DNA of 64,000 bases. It comes from Martelella lutilitoris. Its GTDB lineage: Bacteria > Pseudomonadota > Alphaproteobacteria > Rhizobiales > Rhizobiaceae. Location of the stretch: NCBI RefSeq assembly GCF_016598595.1, contig NZ_CP066786.1:1759501-1823500 (forward strand), read 5' to 3'. The stretch's first letter is position 1; every line of letters begins with the position of its first letter. Both the position numbers and the translations under genes were made by a program. This document shows, piece after piece, positions 8,076 through 17,362 of the stretch. The notes below the pieces were generated by a model. The model did not search any database. It had not been told where the DNA came from and saw only the letters and a program-made list of their open reading frames with translations.

Positions 8076-8690
8076 CTCCATCGCGCCTTTGCCGGCGATG
8101 ATCCTGTCGCGGAACTTCTTGATACGGGCGACGCGGGTCGTCGATTTTCTGGCCTGGTTGAGGTTGAACATATAGCTTCTTTGTCGCCCGGGGGTCAGCG
8201 CATGAAACGCTTCGGCCAGTTCCGGATCGGCATCCAGCGCCTCGGCCAGCTCATCGGGCATGTCGATCTCGGCGTGCGCCTTCGGCGGTTTCGTGCCCGC
8301 CTCGGCATGATCCATCAATTGCCGCAGATAAGCCCGGATCACCGGTTCCATCCCGCCGACCTGCGCCGCATCGGTGAAGCGGATCATTCCCGGCGTACGG
8401 CTGTTCGGCCCTTGCGGCTCAAGCACACCGTCTGTGTCGTTCAGGAGGCTTGGGTTCATGAAGCTCAACCGGAAGTCGCCACGCAACGCGCCGAAGATCG
8501 CGATGTTGCGACCTGCATGCATGTAGGTGGGGTGGGCCCACTTCACGGTCTCTTCCAGCCCCATGTCGCGGCATATGCGACGCAGGTTATTGAGGCCGTC
8601 GATCCATTGACGGGTCGAGCAGTCCGGTGTGTCGAAGCGCTCGCATCGACCGCAGCCCTTGGTGAAGAAATCATCGGCGTCGGTAATCAT
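8070..8690 (-). CDS. YdeI/OmpD-associated family protein (DUF1801-like)
   Basis: Cytoplasmic protein of 206 residues in the YdeI family. The N-terminal part has the DUF1801-like pattern RRICRDMGLEETVKWAHPTYMHAGRNIAIFGAL (E-x-x-KW...P-x-Y), and the C-terminal part the YdeI tail (MPDELAEALDADPELAEAFHALTPGRQRSYMFNLNQARKSTTRVARIKKF), where a basic helix bundle follows PGRQRSY. Family members are linked in the literature to peptide or acid stress, but the biochemical role is unclear. It stands alone, converging on the cytochrome gene across the repeat element. Confidence 0.85.
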   Translation of the reverse strand: MITDADDFFTKGCGRCERFDTPDCSTRQWIDGLNNLRRICRDMGLEETVKWAHPTYMHAGRNIAIFGALRGDFRLSFMNPSLLNDTDGVLEPQGPNSRTPGMIRFTDAAQVGGMEPVIRAYLRQLMDHAEAGTKPPKAHAEIDMPDELAEALDADPELAEAFHALTPGRQRSYMFNLNQARKSTTRVARIKKFRDRIIAGKGAMER

Positions 8691-9130
8691 CGTCTGCTAC
8701 GTTTCGCGTGTTGCCCACCCAAAATAGCAGTGCCCAAACAGGTGTAAAGCCTTGAGCGACAACACTGCCGGGCCCCTTGGGACCCAGTGGTCTCGGGTAA
8801 CCGCCGCGGAACAGGTCCCCCGCGCTTACCGAAGAACTGACCCGCCTCGGCTCCTCGACGAAACCGGGGCGTTCGTCGCCGAAGTCCAGAAGATCAGGCG
8901 GATCGGTCGAGGCTGCATCTCCGGCGCGGCCATGGCCGGGACCGTGTTCGCAGTGCCTTTCCGATGGGCTGATGCAGGATCTGAAGACGGTGAAGGACGG
9001 GTGAGAGGAACCGCCGGGAAGCGCCATAGGCCTTTGGTTCTCGCCTGGACGACAACATGCCGGTTACTTACGGAGCGCGGTTGGGGACATACCGGGCCGG
9101 ACGAAGGGATCGGCCCGGCATGCCGAATGC
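8691..9130. other. Intergenic stretch without a supportable gene
   Basis: Frames on both strands lack codon bias and motifs. The only structure seen is a short GC-rich palindrome, GGGCCCCTTGGGACCC, near 8770. Confidence 0.5.
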
Positions 9131-9850
9131 CTAAAAGAAGGTCACGACGCCCGTAGCGATGTCGTAAACGCCGGCGGAGGATTTGATCTTTCCATTGGCC
9201 GCAAAATCGGACAGGATCGGGCCGGTTGCGACTGCTTTCTCCGCATTGATTATCGCATTTTGAGCGGTAGCGGCTTCAAGCATGTTTTCCGGATTGTTTC
9301 CGATCACGTCATAGACCGCCGGGCGGATCGCGTTCACGAGGCTCGGCAGGTGGCCGGGCGGCAGTTCATTGTCCTCAATCGACGTGATCGTGGCGCTGAT
9401 GGCGCCGCAACTGGTGTGACCGAGCACCAGAACGGCCTGAATGCCGAGCACGGCGGTGGCAAATTCCAGGCTTGCTATGCCGTCTTCATTGAGGAAATTC
9501 CCTGCGACTCTGACGACAAACAGATCACCGGGAGCCTGATCGAATATCAGTTCCGGAATGACGCGGGAGTCAGAACAGGCAACGACAGCGGCAAAGGGCT
9601 GCTGGCCCTGTGAGCGACTGTAGCGACCGGCCGAGTGGTCGGTATTATTCGGCGTTCCATCCACGTAGCGCTTGTTGCCATCCACAAGGCGCTGCAGCGC
9701 TTCGTCGGGCGAAGCCGGAGCAGCCATCGGCGCACTGCCTGGCTCCTGCGCATACGCGCTCGATACGAAGGGAAGCGCGAGCGAAGCAGCGGCGCCGCCC
9801 CTGAGCAGATTGCGCCTGGTTACGGCCCTGTCTTTACAATCCTGACACAT
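9131..9850 (-). CDS. Beta-class carbonic anhydrase, Tat-exported
   Basis: Zinc enzyme interconverting CO2 and bicarbonate, 239 residues. Zinc ligands and the Asp-Arg dyad are present in CSDSR (C92, D94, R96) and HTSCGA (H145, C148). Unusually for this class the N-terminus carries a twin-arginine signal (TRRNLLRGGAAASLALPFVSSAYAQ), so the enzyme should act folded in the periplasm. Start 9850 is chosen for GGAGGATATC; an ATG five codons upstream sits inside that ribosome site. It appears monocistronic. An exported beta enzyme could trap or supply CO2 or buffer the periplasm. Confidence 0.92.
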   Translation of the reverse strand: MCQDCKDRAVTRRNLLRGGAAASLALPFVSSAYAQEPGSAPMAAPASPDEALQRLVDGNKRYVDGTPNNTDHSAGRYSRSQGQQPFAAVVACSDSRVIPELIFDQAPGDLFVVRVAGNFLNEDGIASLEFATAVLGIQAVLVLGHTSCGAISATITSIEDNELPPGHLPSLVNAIRPAVYDVIGNNPENMLEAATAQNAIINAEKAVATGPILSDFAANGKIKSSAGVYDIATGVVTFF

Positions 9851-9946
9851 GATATCCTCCTCCAAACCCCAAGAACCTTTGCACCCTGCCGATTCATTAG
9901 GAAGGGTGAATATACGTCGCGGCCACGAACAACGCCATTAATATTC

Positions 9947-10345
9947 ATGGTTCCGTCCGGCAAGCACGACGAAACCGCGCCGCACCCGGTTGCCTGCGCT
10001 GGCGACGCGGCGTGTGAATGCCTCTCCGGCGTCGTTATCGAAGACCTCGACTGGCGCGCCTTTATCAACCGCTATGACAGGGAAGGGGGCTTTGTTCCGG
10101 CTCGACCCGCCCTATTTGGGCTGCGACACGGGGTGCAGCAGGGACAGCCTCCTGCGTGCCGGCCTTGCTGAAATGGCGAAGCGGCTCGCAGGGATCAAGG
10201 GACGGTTCATCCCTTCGCTGAATGACCGGCCGGAGGCGCGGGAGCGCTTCTCGGCGTTTCAGTTCGCCGATGTGAAGCTCGACTACACGATCGGCAGCGG
10301 CGGGCAGAAGCCGGTGGGCGAGGTGTTCATGCCGGTCGGCAAGGA
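9947..10345 (+). pseudogene. DNA adenine methylase (D12 class) remnant, frameshifted
   Basis: The downstream half of a phage-type N6-adenine methylase. One frame reads CLSGVVIEDLDWRAFINRYDRE (10019-10084) and the next frame continues GALFRLDPPYLGC, with the catalytic DPPY, then AEMAKRLAGIKGRFIPSLND and GQKPVGEVFM. The two frames join exactly if one G is removed from the GGGGG run at 10085-10089. The N-terminal half (the FxGG SAM-binding region) is missing, so even a repaired frame would be inactive. This is probably a prophage relic. It lies between the carbonic anhydrase and the GGDEF-EAL gene. Confidence 0.75.
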
Positions 10346-10513
10346 TATTCGTCCAGACGGATACCTTCCCGTGTTCCGGGGAAGAATCCCGCTCCGGCCA
10401 AGCGGCGCGAGACGAGGCTGGTGGGCTGTTCCGGACAAGAGGTCGGGGGACACTCTCTTGTGCGGAAGATTGTGTTCCTTCATAGTTTTCTAATTACATG
10501 GCAGGTTTCGAAA

Positions 10514-12703
10514 ATGCGCAGCAAGACAGTTTCTCTCAAATACTCGGGTTTCCTTCTCAAGCGCGCCCTGCCAATATTGGTGTTGACCGGCTGCATCGGC
10601 CTTGGCGTCTTGGGGCTCCTGATCTGGGCGGGTCAGGAGGCCGATCGCGTGTCGTACAATCGACAGGCCAGTCTGGCTCAACTCGTTGTTTCTCAACAGC
10701 GTTCCAAGGTCGCCCACAATCAGGAAAGTGTGACTGTATGGGACGATGCCGTCGAACAGGTGCGCGCGCGTGACAGCGAATGGATGGATAATAATCTTGG
10801 AGCCTGGATGCATGAGTACTTCGGACTCGATCAGGCCTATGTTCTCGATCCCTCGAATCAAGCAGTTTACGCGTTTGCAGATGGCGGACAGCGGGCTCCG
10901 GATGCGTTTAGCGTAGTCGAGGACGAAGCTCTGCCTTTGGTTCTTGCTCTTCGCGACAAGCTTCGGGTCGGCGACGACAGCCAGGTCAGCGATACCGTAC
11001 TCACGCCCGGCGTATCTGATTTGGCCGTCATCCAGGGGCGTCCCGCTGTCGTCAGCGTCAAGCCAATCGTTTCCGATACCGGTGACATTCAACAGACACC
11101 CGGTGAGGAAAGCGTTCACGTGGCTGTGCGCTTCCTTGACGGAAGCCTGATCGAAGAGCTGAAGACCGACTATCTGTTTGAAGACCTGCATTTTTCATGG
11201 TCGGCGAGCGATGCGCCGCATTATTCCAGCCTGCCGTTCTATGCGGCTGATGGATCCGTTTTGGGATACATGGTGTGGCATCCCCATCACCCGGGTGAAA
11301 CGATGCTATCAAAGCTTATCCCGGTTTTGTCCGCCTTTATTGTATTGGCACTTTGCGCAATTGCGTTCTCTCTGTTCCTTTATCACAACCGTTCAAAAGA
11401 GCTGCAGGCGAGCGAGGAGCAGATCCGGTACATGGCGCTCCACGATCCGTTGACCGAGCTTCCCAACAGAAACTATTTCAACGAGTACGTCGATGTCGAG
11501 TTGACCAAGGGAGGGGCGAGCGCCCTTCTGTTCCTCGATCTGGATCGGTTCAAGCAAGTGAACGATACGCTAGGCCACCCTTCAGGTGACGCTTTGATTC
11601 GCGAATTCGGTCAACGTTTGAAGGCTATCGTGCGTCAGGGCGATGTCGTTGCGCGCGTCGGCGGGGACGAATTTACCGTGATGCTCAGGGGAAAGGTCAG
11701 CGTGGGGGAAGTCGATGGTATCTGCCAGCGCATAGTCGATTCTGTCCGCCGTCCCTTTGTGCTCGGCGGCCAGGAAGTTTTTGTCGGCGTGAGCGTTGGA
11801 GTGGCGCTGGCGCCGCGCGATGGCAATGACCGTGTCAGCCTGCTTCGGAGGGCTGATGTTGCCCTGTATTTTTCGAAGAACTCCGGCCGCAGCCGGTATA
11901 CCTTCTTTTCCGAGAATATGGACCAGTTGCTCAGCAGGCGCCAGGAGATGGAAGGGGATATGCGTGCGGCCCTGAAGGCCGGCAATGAATTTCAGGTTCA
12001 CTATCAACCCATTATTGACGCTCGCGACCATCGGGTCAAAGGGTACGAGGCGCTCCTGCGCTGGGAACATCCCAAATTCGGCTCGATCTCTCCCGAATTG
12101 TTCATTCCCGTAGCGGAAGAAACCGGGCTGATCGATGCTGTCGGCGCGTTTGTCTTGCGGGAGGCCTGCACCGCCGCAGCTGAGTGGTCCGGGAAGTCCG
12201 TTGCCGTCAATGTGTCCGGCATCGAACTCCGCGACGAAGGCTACGCCGCAAAAGTCAAAAATATACTGTTGTCCACCGGACTGTCGCCGCAGGCTCTCGA
12301 ACTGGAGGTGACTGAAACAGCCGCGACCGACGAGGCCTCTGCCGTCGTCGCGAATCTCGACGCCCTGCGTGCAATAGGCGTGCAGATCGCGATTGATGAT
12401 TTCGGGACTGGCTTCTCGTCGCTTGGCCGGCTGCGAACCCTGAATGTCGATCGCATCAAGATCGACAGAAGCTTCGTCCGGGGGTTCGGCGAGAAAGCCG
12501 GCGATGAGGCTATAATCCGGGCCATTGTTGAACTGGCCCACGCGAGTGGCCTCAAGACGACCGCGGAAGGCGTGGAAACGTCATTTCAGGACGCCGGTCT
12601 GATCAGGATTGGCTGTGACAGCCTTCAGGGCTTCCTGTACTCGAAGCCCGTTCCTCTTCGCGACATTGAACTCACTCGCTTTACCGACAGCTCGCCCGGC
12701 TGA
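10514..12703 (+). CDS. Membrane CHASE4-GGDEF-EAL cyclic-di-GMP enzyme
   Basis: Inner-membrane c-di-GMP turnover protein of 729 residues. A first helix (about 15-40) and a second near 275-300 enclose a periplasmic CHASE4-type sensor with its VTVWDDAVE signature. The GGDEF domain carries an intact ARVGGDEF at about residue 382 preceded by an RQGD inhibitory site; the EAL domain has GYEALLRWEHP, NVSGIEL, ELEVTET, IDDFGTGFSSL, KIDRSFV and AEGVE, so all catalytic metal residues are present. Both synthesis and breakdown are therefore possible. Start 10514 is chosen because the positively charged MRSKTVSLKYSG leads straight into the helix. Codon usage looks somewhat more AT-rich than in neighbours, and a methylase relic precedes it, hinting at a transferred segment. 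Confidence 0.92.
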   Translation: MRSKTVSLKYSGFLLKRALPILVLTGCIGLGVLGLLIWAGQEADRVSYNRQASLAQLVVSQQRSKVAHNQESVTVWDDAVEQVRARDSEWMDNNLGAWMHEYFGLDQAYVLDPSNQAVYAFADGGQRAPDAFSVVEDEALPLVLALRDKLRVGDDSQVSDTVLTPGVSDLAVIQGRPAVVSVKPIVSDTGDIQQTPGEESVHVAVRFLDGSLIEELKTDYLFEDLHFSWSASDAPHYSSLPFYAADGSVLGYMVWHPHHPGETMLSKLIPVLSAFIVLALCAIAFSLFLYHNRSKELQASEEQIRYMALHDPLTELPNRNYFNEYVDVELTKGGASALLFLDLDRFKQVNDTLGHPSGDALIREFGQRLKAIVRQGDVVARVGGDEFTVMLRGKVSVGEVDGICQRIVDSVRRPFVLGGQEVFVGVSVGVALAPRDGNDRVSLLRRADVALYFSKNSGRSRYTFFSENMDQLLSRRQEMEGDMRAALKAGNEFQVHYQPIIDARDHRVKGYEALLRWEHPKFGSISPELFIPVAEETGLIDAVGAFVLREACTAAAEWSGKSVAVNVSGIELRDEGYAAKVKNILLSTGLSPQALELEVTETAATDEASAVVANLDALRAIGVQIAIDDFGTGFSSLGRLRTLNVDRIKIDRSFVRGFGEKAGDEAIIRAIVELAHASGLKTTAEGVETSFQDAGLIRIGCDSLQGFLYSKPVPLRDIELTRFTDSSPG

Positions 12704-12860
12704 GTGCAAGAGCGGCGCATGGACGTGGCCGTGGCGTGCGCTTGTTGCCGGCGAGAATGCTCGCGTCGATGGCATCGCTTTCGAGATCGGCAAAATCCGT
12801 GGTCGCCTCGATGGAAACCGTGAGGTTCCTCCGTTCGCATGTGAAGCGGCGGAGGCGCCT
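12704..12860 (-). pseudogene. Possible LysR-family fragment
   Basis: In a reverse frame the residues GWCRRLRRFTCERRNLTVSI followed by a DFADLESDAIDASILAG-like stretch resemble the start of the GcvA-type LysR effector domain (W-L-x-P-R-L-x-x-F ... DFxxDDxDVAIRxG). No helix-turn-helix and no C-terminal half can be found. The remainder of 12861-13071 holds nothing I can support apart from the sulfatase leader. Confidence 0.3.
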
Positions 12861-13071
12861 ACACCAGCCATGTCTGTCCACTGATCGTGAGATTTTGCAC
12901 AAGCTCTTTCTTGGAATGCCGGAAATGTCATTCGGCCTTCGCTTTGACGGAATTCCGATCGAAACACTTCCGACCTGCGAGCGATAAAATTGTTGCATGA
13001 AGCGGTTACGCCTTTCGAAAACTCCTGCCGCCGCATTTCGCTATGGTGCGGCGTCGGGATGGGAGGCGTTT

Positions 13072-14610
13072 ATGACGAGGCCGAATATTTTGCTGATCAC
13101 CACCGATCAGCAACACTACAACGCGCTTGGAGTTCGTGATCCAGGACTGAAGACACCAAACCTTGACCGCTTGTGCCGGGAAGGGACGCGTTTTGACCGG
13201 GCTTACTGCTCCTCGCCAGTCTGCACGCCATCGCGGGCAAGCATCATCACCGGGCAGTACCCATCGCATCACGGGGCCTGGACAATCGGGGTCAAGCTGC
13301 CGGAGGATGTCCCGACTGTCGGCGAACACCTGATAGCCGCAGGCTACAATACCGCGCTTGTCGGCAAAGCGCATTTTCAGCCGCTTGCCAGCACTCCGGA
13401 GTCCGAATCGCTCGAATGTCAGCCGATCCTGCGCGACCTTGATTTCTGGCGGGGGTTTAACCGGACCTGGTATGGGTTCGAACACCTGGAACTTGCCCGC
13501 AACCACGCCGATGAAAGCCATGCAGGCCAGCACTATGCGATCTGGATGGAGGAGAAGGGGCTTGTCGACTGGCGCGACTATTTCCAGCCGCTTTCGGGCG
13601 AAAATGCTGCGAAAGCGCCGCGCACCGGCAAGAAGGGCAGCTACACCCGGCTTGACCGTTCATGGTCTCTCCCCGCCGACATGCACTATACGACGTGGAC
13701 CGCGGAACGCAGCATCGCCTATCTCGACGAGCATGGCCGCAGCGGAAAGCCGTTCTTTCTATGGGCGAGCTTTCACGATCCGCATCCGCCTTACACCGTC
13801 AGCGAGCCATGGGCGTCGATGTACGATCCGGACGACATGGAAATCGATCGGGTCACGCCCGGTGAGCATGACCGCAACCCGCCGCATTTTGGCAAGACAC
13901 AGGAGGAAAATCCGGATTTCGGAGACTGGCATGATCCCTATCAGGCGCATGGCTGTGAAAGCCATCTCTATCCGGAAGAAGATCTGAAGAAGGACAAGGC
14001 CACCTATTTCGGAATGATGAGCTTTCTCGATTCCGAGATCGGCCGCATTCTGGACAGGCTCGACGACATGGGCCTGGCGGAGAATACGCTGGTGGTGTTC
14101 ACCACCGATCACGGCCACTTTCTCGGTCAGCACGGCCTCATCGCCAAAGGACCGTTTCACTATGAGGACATGCTGCGTCTGCCGATGATCGTCAGGCTGC
14201 CGGGCAAGGTGGCCGCCGGCGCGGTCAATGCGGATATGCAGAGCCTTGTCGATCTGGCGCCGACCTTTCTGGAGGCCGCCGGCATTGCCGTGCCCGGCGA
14301 AATGCAGGGCGTCTCGCAATGGTCGAACTGGCAGGGCGGACCGGAAGCGCGCGATTTCATTTTATGCGAAAACCGGCACAATCCGGTGATGCCGCATGTC
14401 GAGACCTATGTCGACCGGCGCTACAAGATCACGGTTTACCGTCAGGGCCATTTCGGCGAACTGTTCGACCTTCAGGATGATCCCGGCGAGATCGACAATC
14501 TCTGGGATGATCCCGCTTCGCAGGACCTCAAGGTCAGGATGCTTCATGCCATGATACAAGGCATCATGAAATCCGAACCCACCCGCATGCCGCGGGTTGC
14601 CGGTGCGTGA
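13072..14610 (+). CDS. Type I sulfatase (formylglycine-dependent), cytoplasmic
   Basis: Hydrolase of the alkaline-phosphatase superfamily that cleaves sulfate esters, 512 residues. The formylglycine motif is C51-T-P-S-R; metal residues are in TTDQQ (D12) and FTTDHGHFLGQHG, and PFFLWASFHDPHPPY is the conserved core. No signal peptide is seen, so the enzyme should be cytoplasmic and act on an imported sulfate ester. Start 13072 is supported by GGGAGG; upstream residues are not family-like. It is convergent to the LysR gene and lies upstream of an ABC importer that ends with a second sulfatase. A matching maturase for formylglycine formation is not in this window. Substrate unknown (choline-sulfate-like, aryl or sugar sulfates). 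Confidence 0.92.
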   Translation: MTRPNILLITTDQQHYNALGVRDPGLKTPNLDRLCREGTRFDRAYCSSPVCTPSRASIITGQYPSHHGAWTIGVKLPEDVPTVGEHLIAAGYNTALVGKAHFQPLASTPESESLECQPILRDLDFWRGFNRTWYGFEHLELARNHADESHAGQHYAIWMEEKGLVDWRDYFQPLSGENAAKAPRTGKKGSYTRLDRSWSLPADMHYTTWTAERSIAYLDEHGRSGKPFFLWASFHDPHPPYTVSEPWASMYDPDDMEIDRVTPGEHDRNPPHFGKTQEENPDFGDWHDPYQAHGCESHLYPEEDLKKDKATYFGMMSFLDSEIGRILDRLDDMGLAENTLVVFTTDHGHFLGQHGLIAKGPFHYEDMLRLPMIVRLPGKVAAGAVNADMQSLVDLAPTFLEAAGIAVPGEMQGVSQWSNWQGGPEARDFILCENRHNPVMPHVETYVDRRYKITVYRQGHFGELFDLQDDPGEIDNLWDDPASQDLKVRMLHAMIQGIMKSEPTRMPRVAGA

Positions 14611-14615
14611 GGTCG

Positions 14616-15530
14616 CTATGCGAGGCGTTGGTCGATGGTCTCGAAATAGTCCGCGCACAACGCCATCAGCGCCTGAAGCGGCGGATAATGGCTGATCGCC
14701 TTGCGGTAAACCGCTCCGGTGTCTGAGTTTCGCCGCCCAAGCTCGATCGGCACGGTCAGGATCGGGCGACCGGGAATGCCGAGGGCGGCGGCATCGGGAA
14801 GGATGCAGAGATAGTCGCCGTCCTGCAGAAGGCGGAAAATGGCCAGAAGAGAGCTTGATCTCACCCTGATCTGCGGCAGTCGCCCGGTGCGTTCCATGAC
14901 GGCGTGCAGCGTCTCCGCCTCGTAGATCGGATCGGCGGAATAGATGATCCATGGGTAGCAATGCACGGCTTCATAATCGTCGGCGCGGCATTGCTGGATC
15001 GGATGATCGGCGCGGGCAACGAGGCGGTCGCAGATCTTGGAAAAGGCGCGTGTCTCCAGGTTGGGATGTTCGCTTTCCGCGTAAAGCCCGCCGAACGAAA
15101 CATCGATTAGCCCGTCGATCAACGCCTGCGATGATCCGGCTACGCTCGGCGCCATTTCAAGCGTCAGATTGGGAAATTGCGCATGCAGTTTCGAGGTTAT
15201 CGTCGGCAGCACGACGGAGGACCACAACGGCCCGGCATGAATGCGCAACCGACCTTCGGCGGCCGGGTCATTGCCCGCCAGCTCCGCTTCGGCGAGCTCC
15301 CAGTCGCGGGCAAGCCGCGAAATCGTTGAAAGAAGCTTGGTGCCGAAAGGTGTCGGCCGAACGCCGCGGGCATGGCGCTCCAGCAGCTTGGCATCGTAGA
15401 AGTCCTCCAGTTGCGCCAGCGACCGCGAAAGCGCGGGCTGGGTCACGTTCAGGACTTCCGATGCCTTGCGTACACTGCCCGCTTCGGCAATCGTACGGAA
15501 GCGGAAAAGCAGGCTCATTCTGTCCAGCAT
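14616..15530 (-). CDS. LysR-family transcriptional regulator
   Basis: Regulator of 304 residues, the standard LysR length. The N-terminal winged helix-turn-helix reads FRTIAEAGSVRKASEVLNVTQPALSRSLAQLED, followed by the linker helix and a full periplasmic-binding-protein-like effector domain (about 90-295). It is divergent from the ABC operon whose first gene begins 260 bases away and only five bases beyond the end of the first sulfatase gene, so it probably controls uptake and both sulfatases in answer to the sulfated substrate or a product. Confidence 0.92.
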   Translation of the reverse strand: MLDRMSLLFRFRTIAEAGSVRKASEVLNVTQPALSRSLAQLEDFYDAKLLERHARGVRPTPFGTKLLSTISRLARDWELAEAELAGNDPAAEGRLRIHAGPLWSSVVLPTITSKLHAQFPNLTLEMAPSVAGSSQALIDGLIDVSFGGLYAESEHPNLETRAFSKICDRLVARADHPIQQCRADDYEAVHCYPWIIYSADPIYEAETLHAVMERTGRLPQIRVRSSSLLAIFRLLQDGDYLCILPDAAALGIPGRPILTVPIELGRRNSDTGAVYRKAISHYPPLQALMALCADYFETIDQRLA

Positions 15531-15790
15531 AGCTATTAAATTCCATTATCGCTGCAGCAAAGAATGGCATTTGTTTTTGATAACTTCAATTGATATCCGT
15601 CAGTTCGCAACCGTCATCGAATGGTTTACCGACGCCGCCTGCAGGAGGAGATTTGCGGTTGGCGTCATACGTTGGCTGCGAACTGTTTTCGCCTGAGGAG
15701 GCGTGTCCGTTCGTAAACGGAAAATGGTAGATTTACGTGTCGGGTCTGTCCTGACCGAAAACCGGTCAGGTGGCGCCAAGGGAGGAGACT
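15531..15790. other. Divergent control region LysR / ABC operon
   Basis: No gene is present. The region should hold both promoters. LysR T-N11-A type candidates occur but none stands out. GGGAGGAG just before 15791 is the ribosome site of the binding-protein gene. Confidence 0.45.
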
Positions 15791-17299
15791 ATGACGCAAA
15801 TGACATCGATGAAACGCCGCCAGTTCCTGGCTGGCAGCGCAGCGCTCGGCGCGCTGGCGCTGACCGGCGCCGGACGGGCTTTCGCGCAGGAGTTTGATAT
15901 TCCGGCCCCCATCGGCCCGATCAATGCCGACGGTCCATTTCGCTGGCTCGACAGCGGCGATCAGAAGGCGACGTTCTACAAGGCGTTCTTCCCTGAATAC
16001 GCCAGGGCGCGTGACATTGAAGTGGTCTATGATGGGCTGCCCTGGAACGAGATCAACCAGGTCCTGCCGCTCGGCATCCGCAATAATACCGCACAGGACG
16101 TCTTCAACCTGCCGCTCAACATGCCGCCGGCCTACGCCGTCAACGAGGGCTGGGTTCAGGCCTACGACGATTTCATCCCGGATATCGAAACCTGGAAGCA
16201 GGAATTTCCGCCCGGCGCATTTCTGGAAGGCCTGAATGTCTTCAATGGCAGGACCTATGGCCTGCCATACACGTCGGCGCGCGTCAGTTCGGCTTTCACG
16301 CTCTATAACCGGAAGTACCTGAATGATGCCGGCTATGACCCGGAGGCGACGCCGTTTACCTGGGATACATTCCGCGCGGCGGCGGCCAAGGTTACCGAGA
16401 TGAATGCCGGGCGCGCCTTCGGCTTCATTATCGGCGGCAACCAGGTCAATCGCTGGTGGGATGCCTGCCGGACGCTGGCACAGACCAACGGCCTGGCCTG
16501 CGGCGATACGTCGATCGGCAACGGCGTCGATTTCCGCACCGGCGAGGTGGTTTTCGACGCCAACGAAATCGTCGGCGCCATCGAGCTTCTGCTGGCGTTG
16601 AAGTCGGACGGCTCGATCTTCCCCGGCGTGATGAGCATCAATGCACCGCAGGCGCGCGCAATGATGCCGCAGGGCGCTGCCGGCATGATCCTCCAGGGGC
16701 CGTGGAATATTCCCCAGTGGGAGCGCGAGAACCCGAATTTCGATTTCGGCATAGCGCCGACCCCCGGCAAGGGTGGCTACTCCATCGTCGGCTCACTGGC
16801 ATCGGCGTCGAACACGATGTTCATCTATTCGAAGTCCAAAAACGCTTCCGTTGCCGCCGATATTTTCCATTATCTCGGCACGGAAGAGGGCCAGATCGCG
16901 TGGGGCAATGTCGTTGGCTCCTCCGATCCGCCGATCTTCCCGAAGGCTGTCGAGCAATCGACGATGTCGGCGCGATCGAAAAAGGCGTTGCAGATGTTCG
17001 AGCAGACCATCCGCATTTCGCCCAACCCGTTCGCGCGCAACCCGGAGCTTGCGGCCGTCGCCAGCATCTATCAGGAGCCGACCCCGAACGCCGCCCAGAC
17101 CATTCAGGGCCTGTTCACCGGCCAGACAACCGACATCAAGGGCGAACTGACCAAGCTGGTCTCGGCCACCAATACGGCGCTGGATGCCGCTTTCAAGACG
17201 GCGAAGGAAAATGGGGCGAATGTCAGCCGTGACGATCTCGTCTTCCCCAACTGGGACCCGTCGAAAGACTATGTGGCTTCGGATTACGAGGCGCTTTGA
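15791..17299 (+). CDS. Extracellular solute-binding protein, family 1 (sugar type), Tat-exported
   Basis: Periplasmic binding protein of 502 residues for the ABC importer encoded next. A twin-arginine signal (KRRQFLAGSAALGALALTGAGRAFAQ) precedes a family 1 fold with the typical YTSARVSSAFTLYNRKYLNDAGYD and PTPGKGGYSIVGSLASAS segments, the latter close to the hinge of maltose-type binding proteins. It is longer than most family 1 proteins (about 400-430). Start 15791 is chosen for GGAGGAG and the signal. It is first in an operon of binding protein, two permeases, ATPase and sulfatase; together these imply uptake of a sulfated sugar or similar solute. Confidence 0.92.
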   Translation: MTQMTSMKRRQFLAGSAALGALALTGAGRAFAQEFDIPAPIGPINADGPFRWLDSGDQKATFYKAFFPEYARARDIEVVYDGLPWNEINQVLPLGIRNNTAQDVFNLPLNMPPAYAVNEGWVQAYDDFIPDIETWKQEFPPGAFLEGLNVFNGRTYGLPYTSARVSSAFTLYNRKYLNDAGYDPEATPFTWDTFRAAAAKVTEMNAGRAFGFIIGGNQVNRWWDACRTLAQTNGLACGDTSIGNGVDFRTGEVVFDANEIVGAIELLLALKSDGSIFPGVMSINAPQARAMMPQGAAGMILQGPWNIPQWERENPNFDFGIAPTPGKGGYSIVGSLASASNTMFIYSKSKNASVAADIFHYLGTEEGQIAWGNVVGSSDPPIFPKAVEQSTMSARSKKALQMFEQTIRISPNPFARNPELAAVASIYQEPTPNAAQTIQGLFTGQTTDIKGELTKLVSATNTALDAAFKTAKENGANVSRDDLVFPNWDPSKDYVASDYEAL

Positions 17300-17321
17300 G
17301 GCTGGAAGCAGGCGAAAAGGG

Positions 17322-17339
17322 CCCGCCGCCGGCGGCGGG
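17322..17339 (+). terminator. Intra-operon GC hairpin after the binding-protein gene
   Basis: The inverted repeat CCCGCCGCC / GGCGGCGGG has no T tract. Such stems after binding-protein genes commonly protect the upstream mRNA so that the binding protein outnumbers the permeases; here that role is inferred from position only. Confidence 0.45.
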
Positions 17340-17362
17340 TCCGCAGTCAGGAAAACTATCCC

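Noticed and set aside
8752..9156. 134-codon forward frame
   Set aside because: Arg/Thr/Gly-rich, no motif, no ribosome site; both neighbours read the other way.
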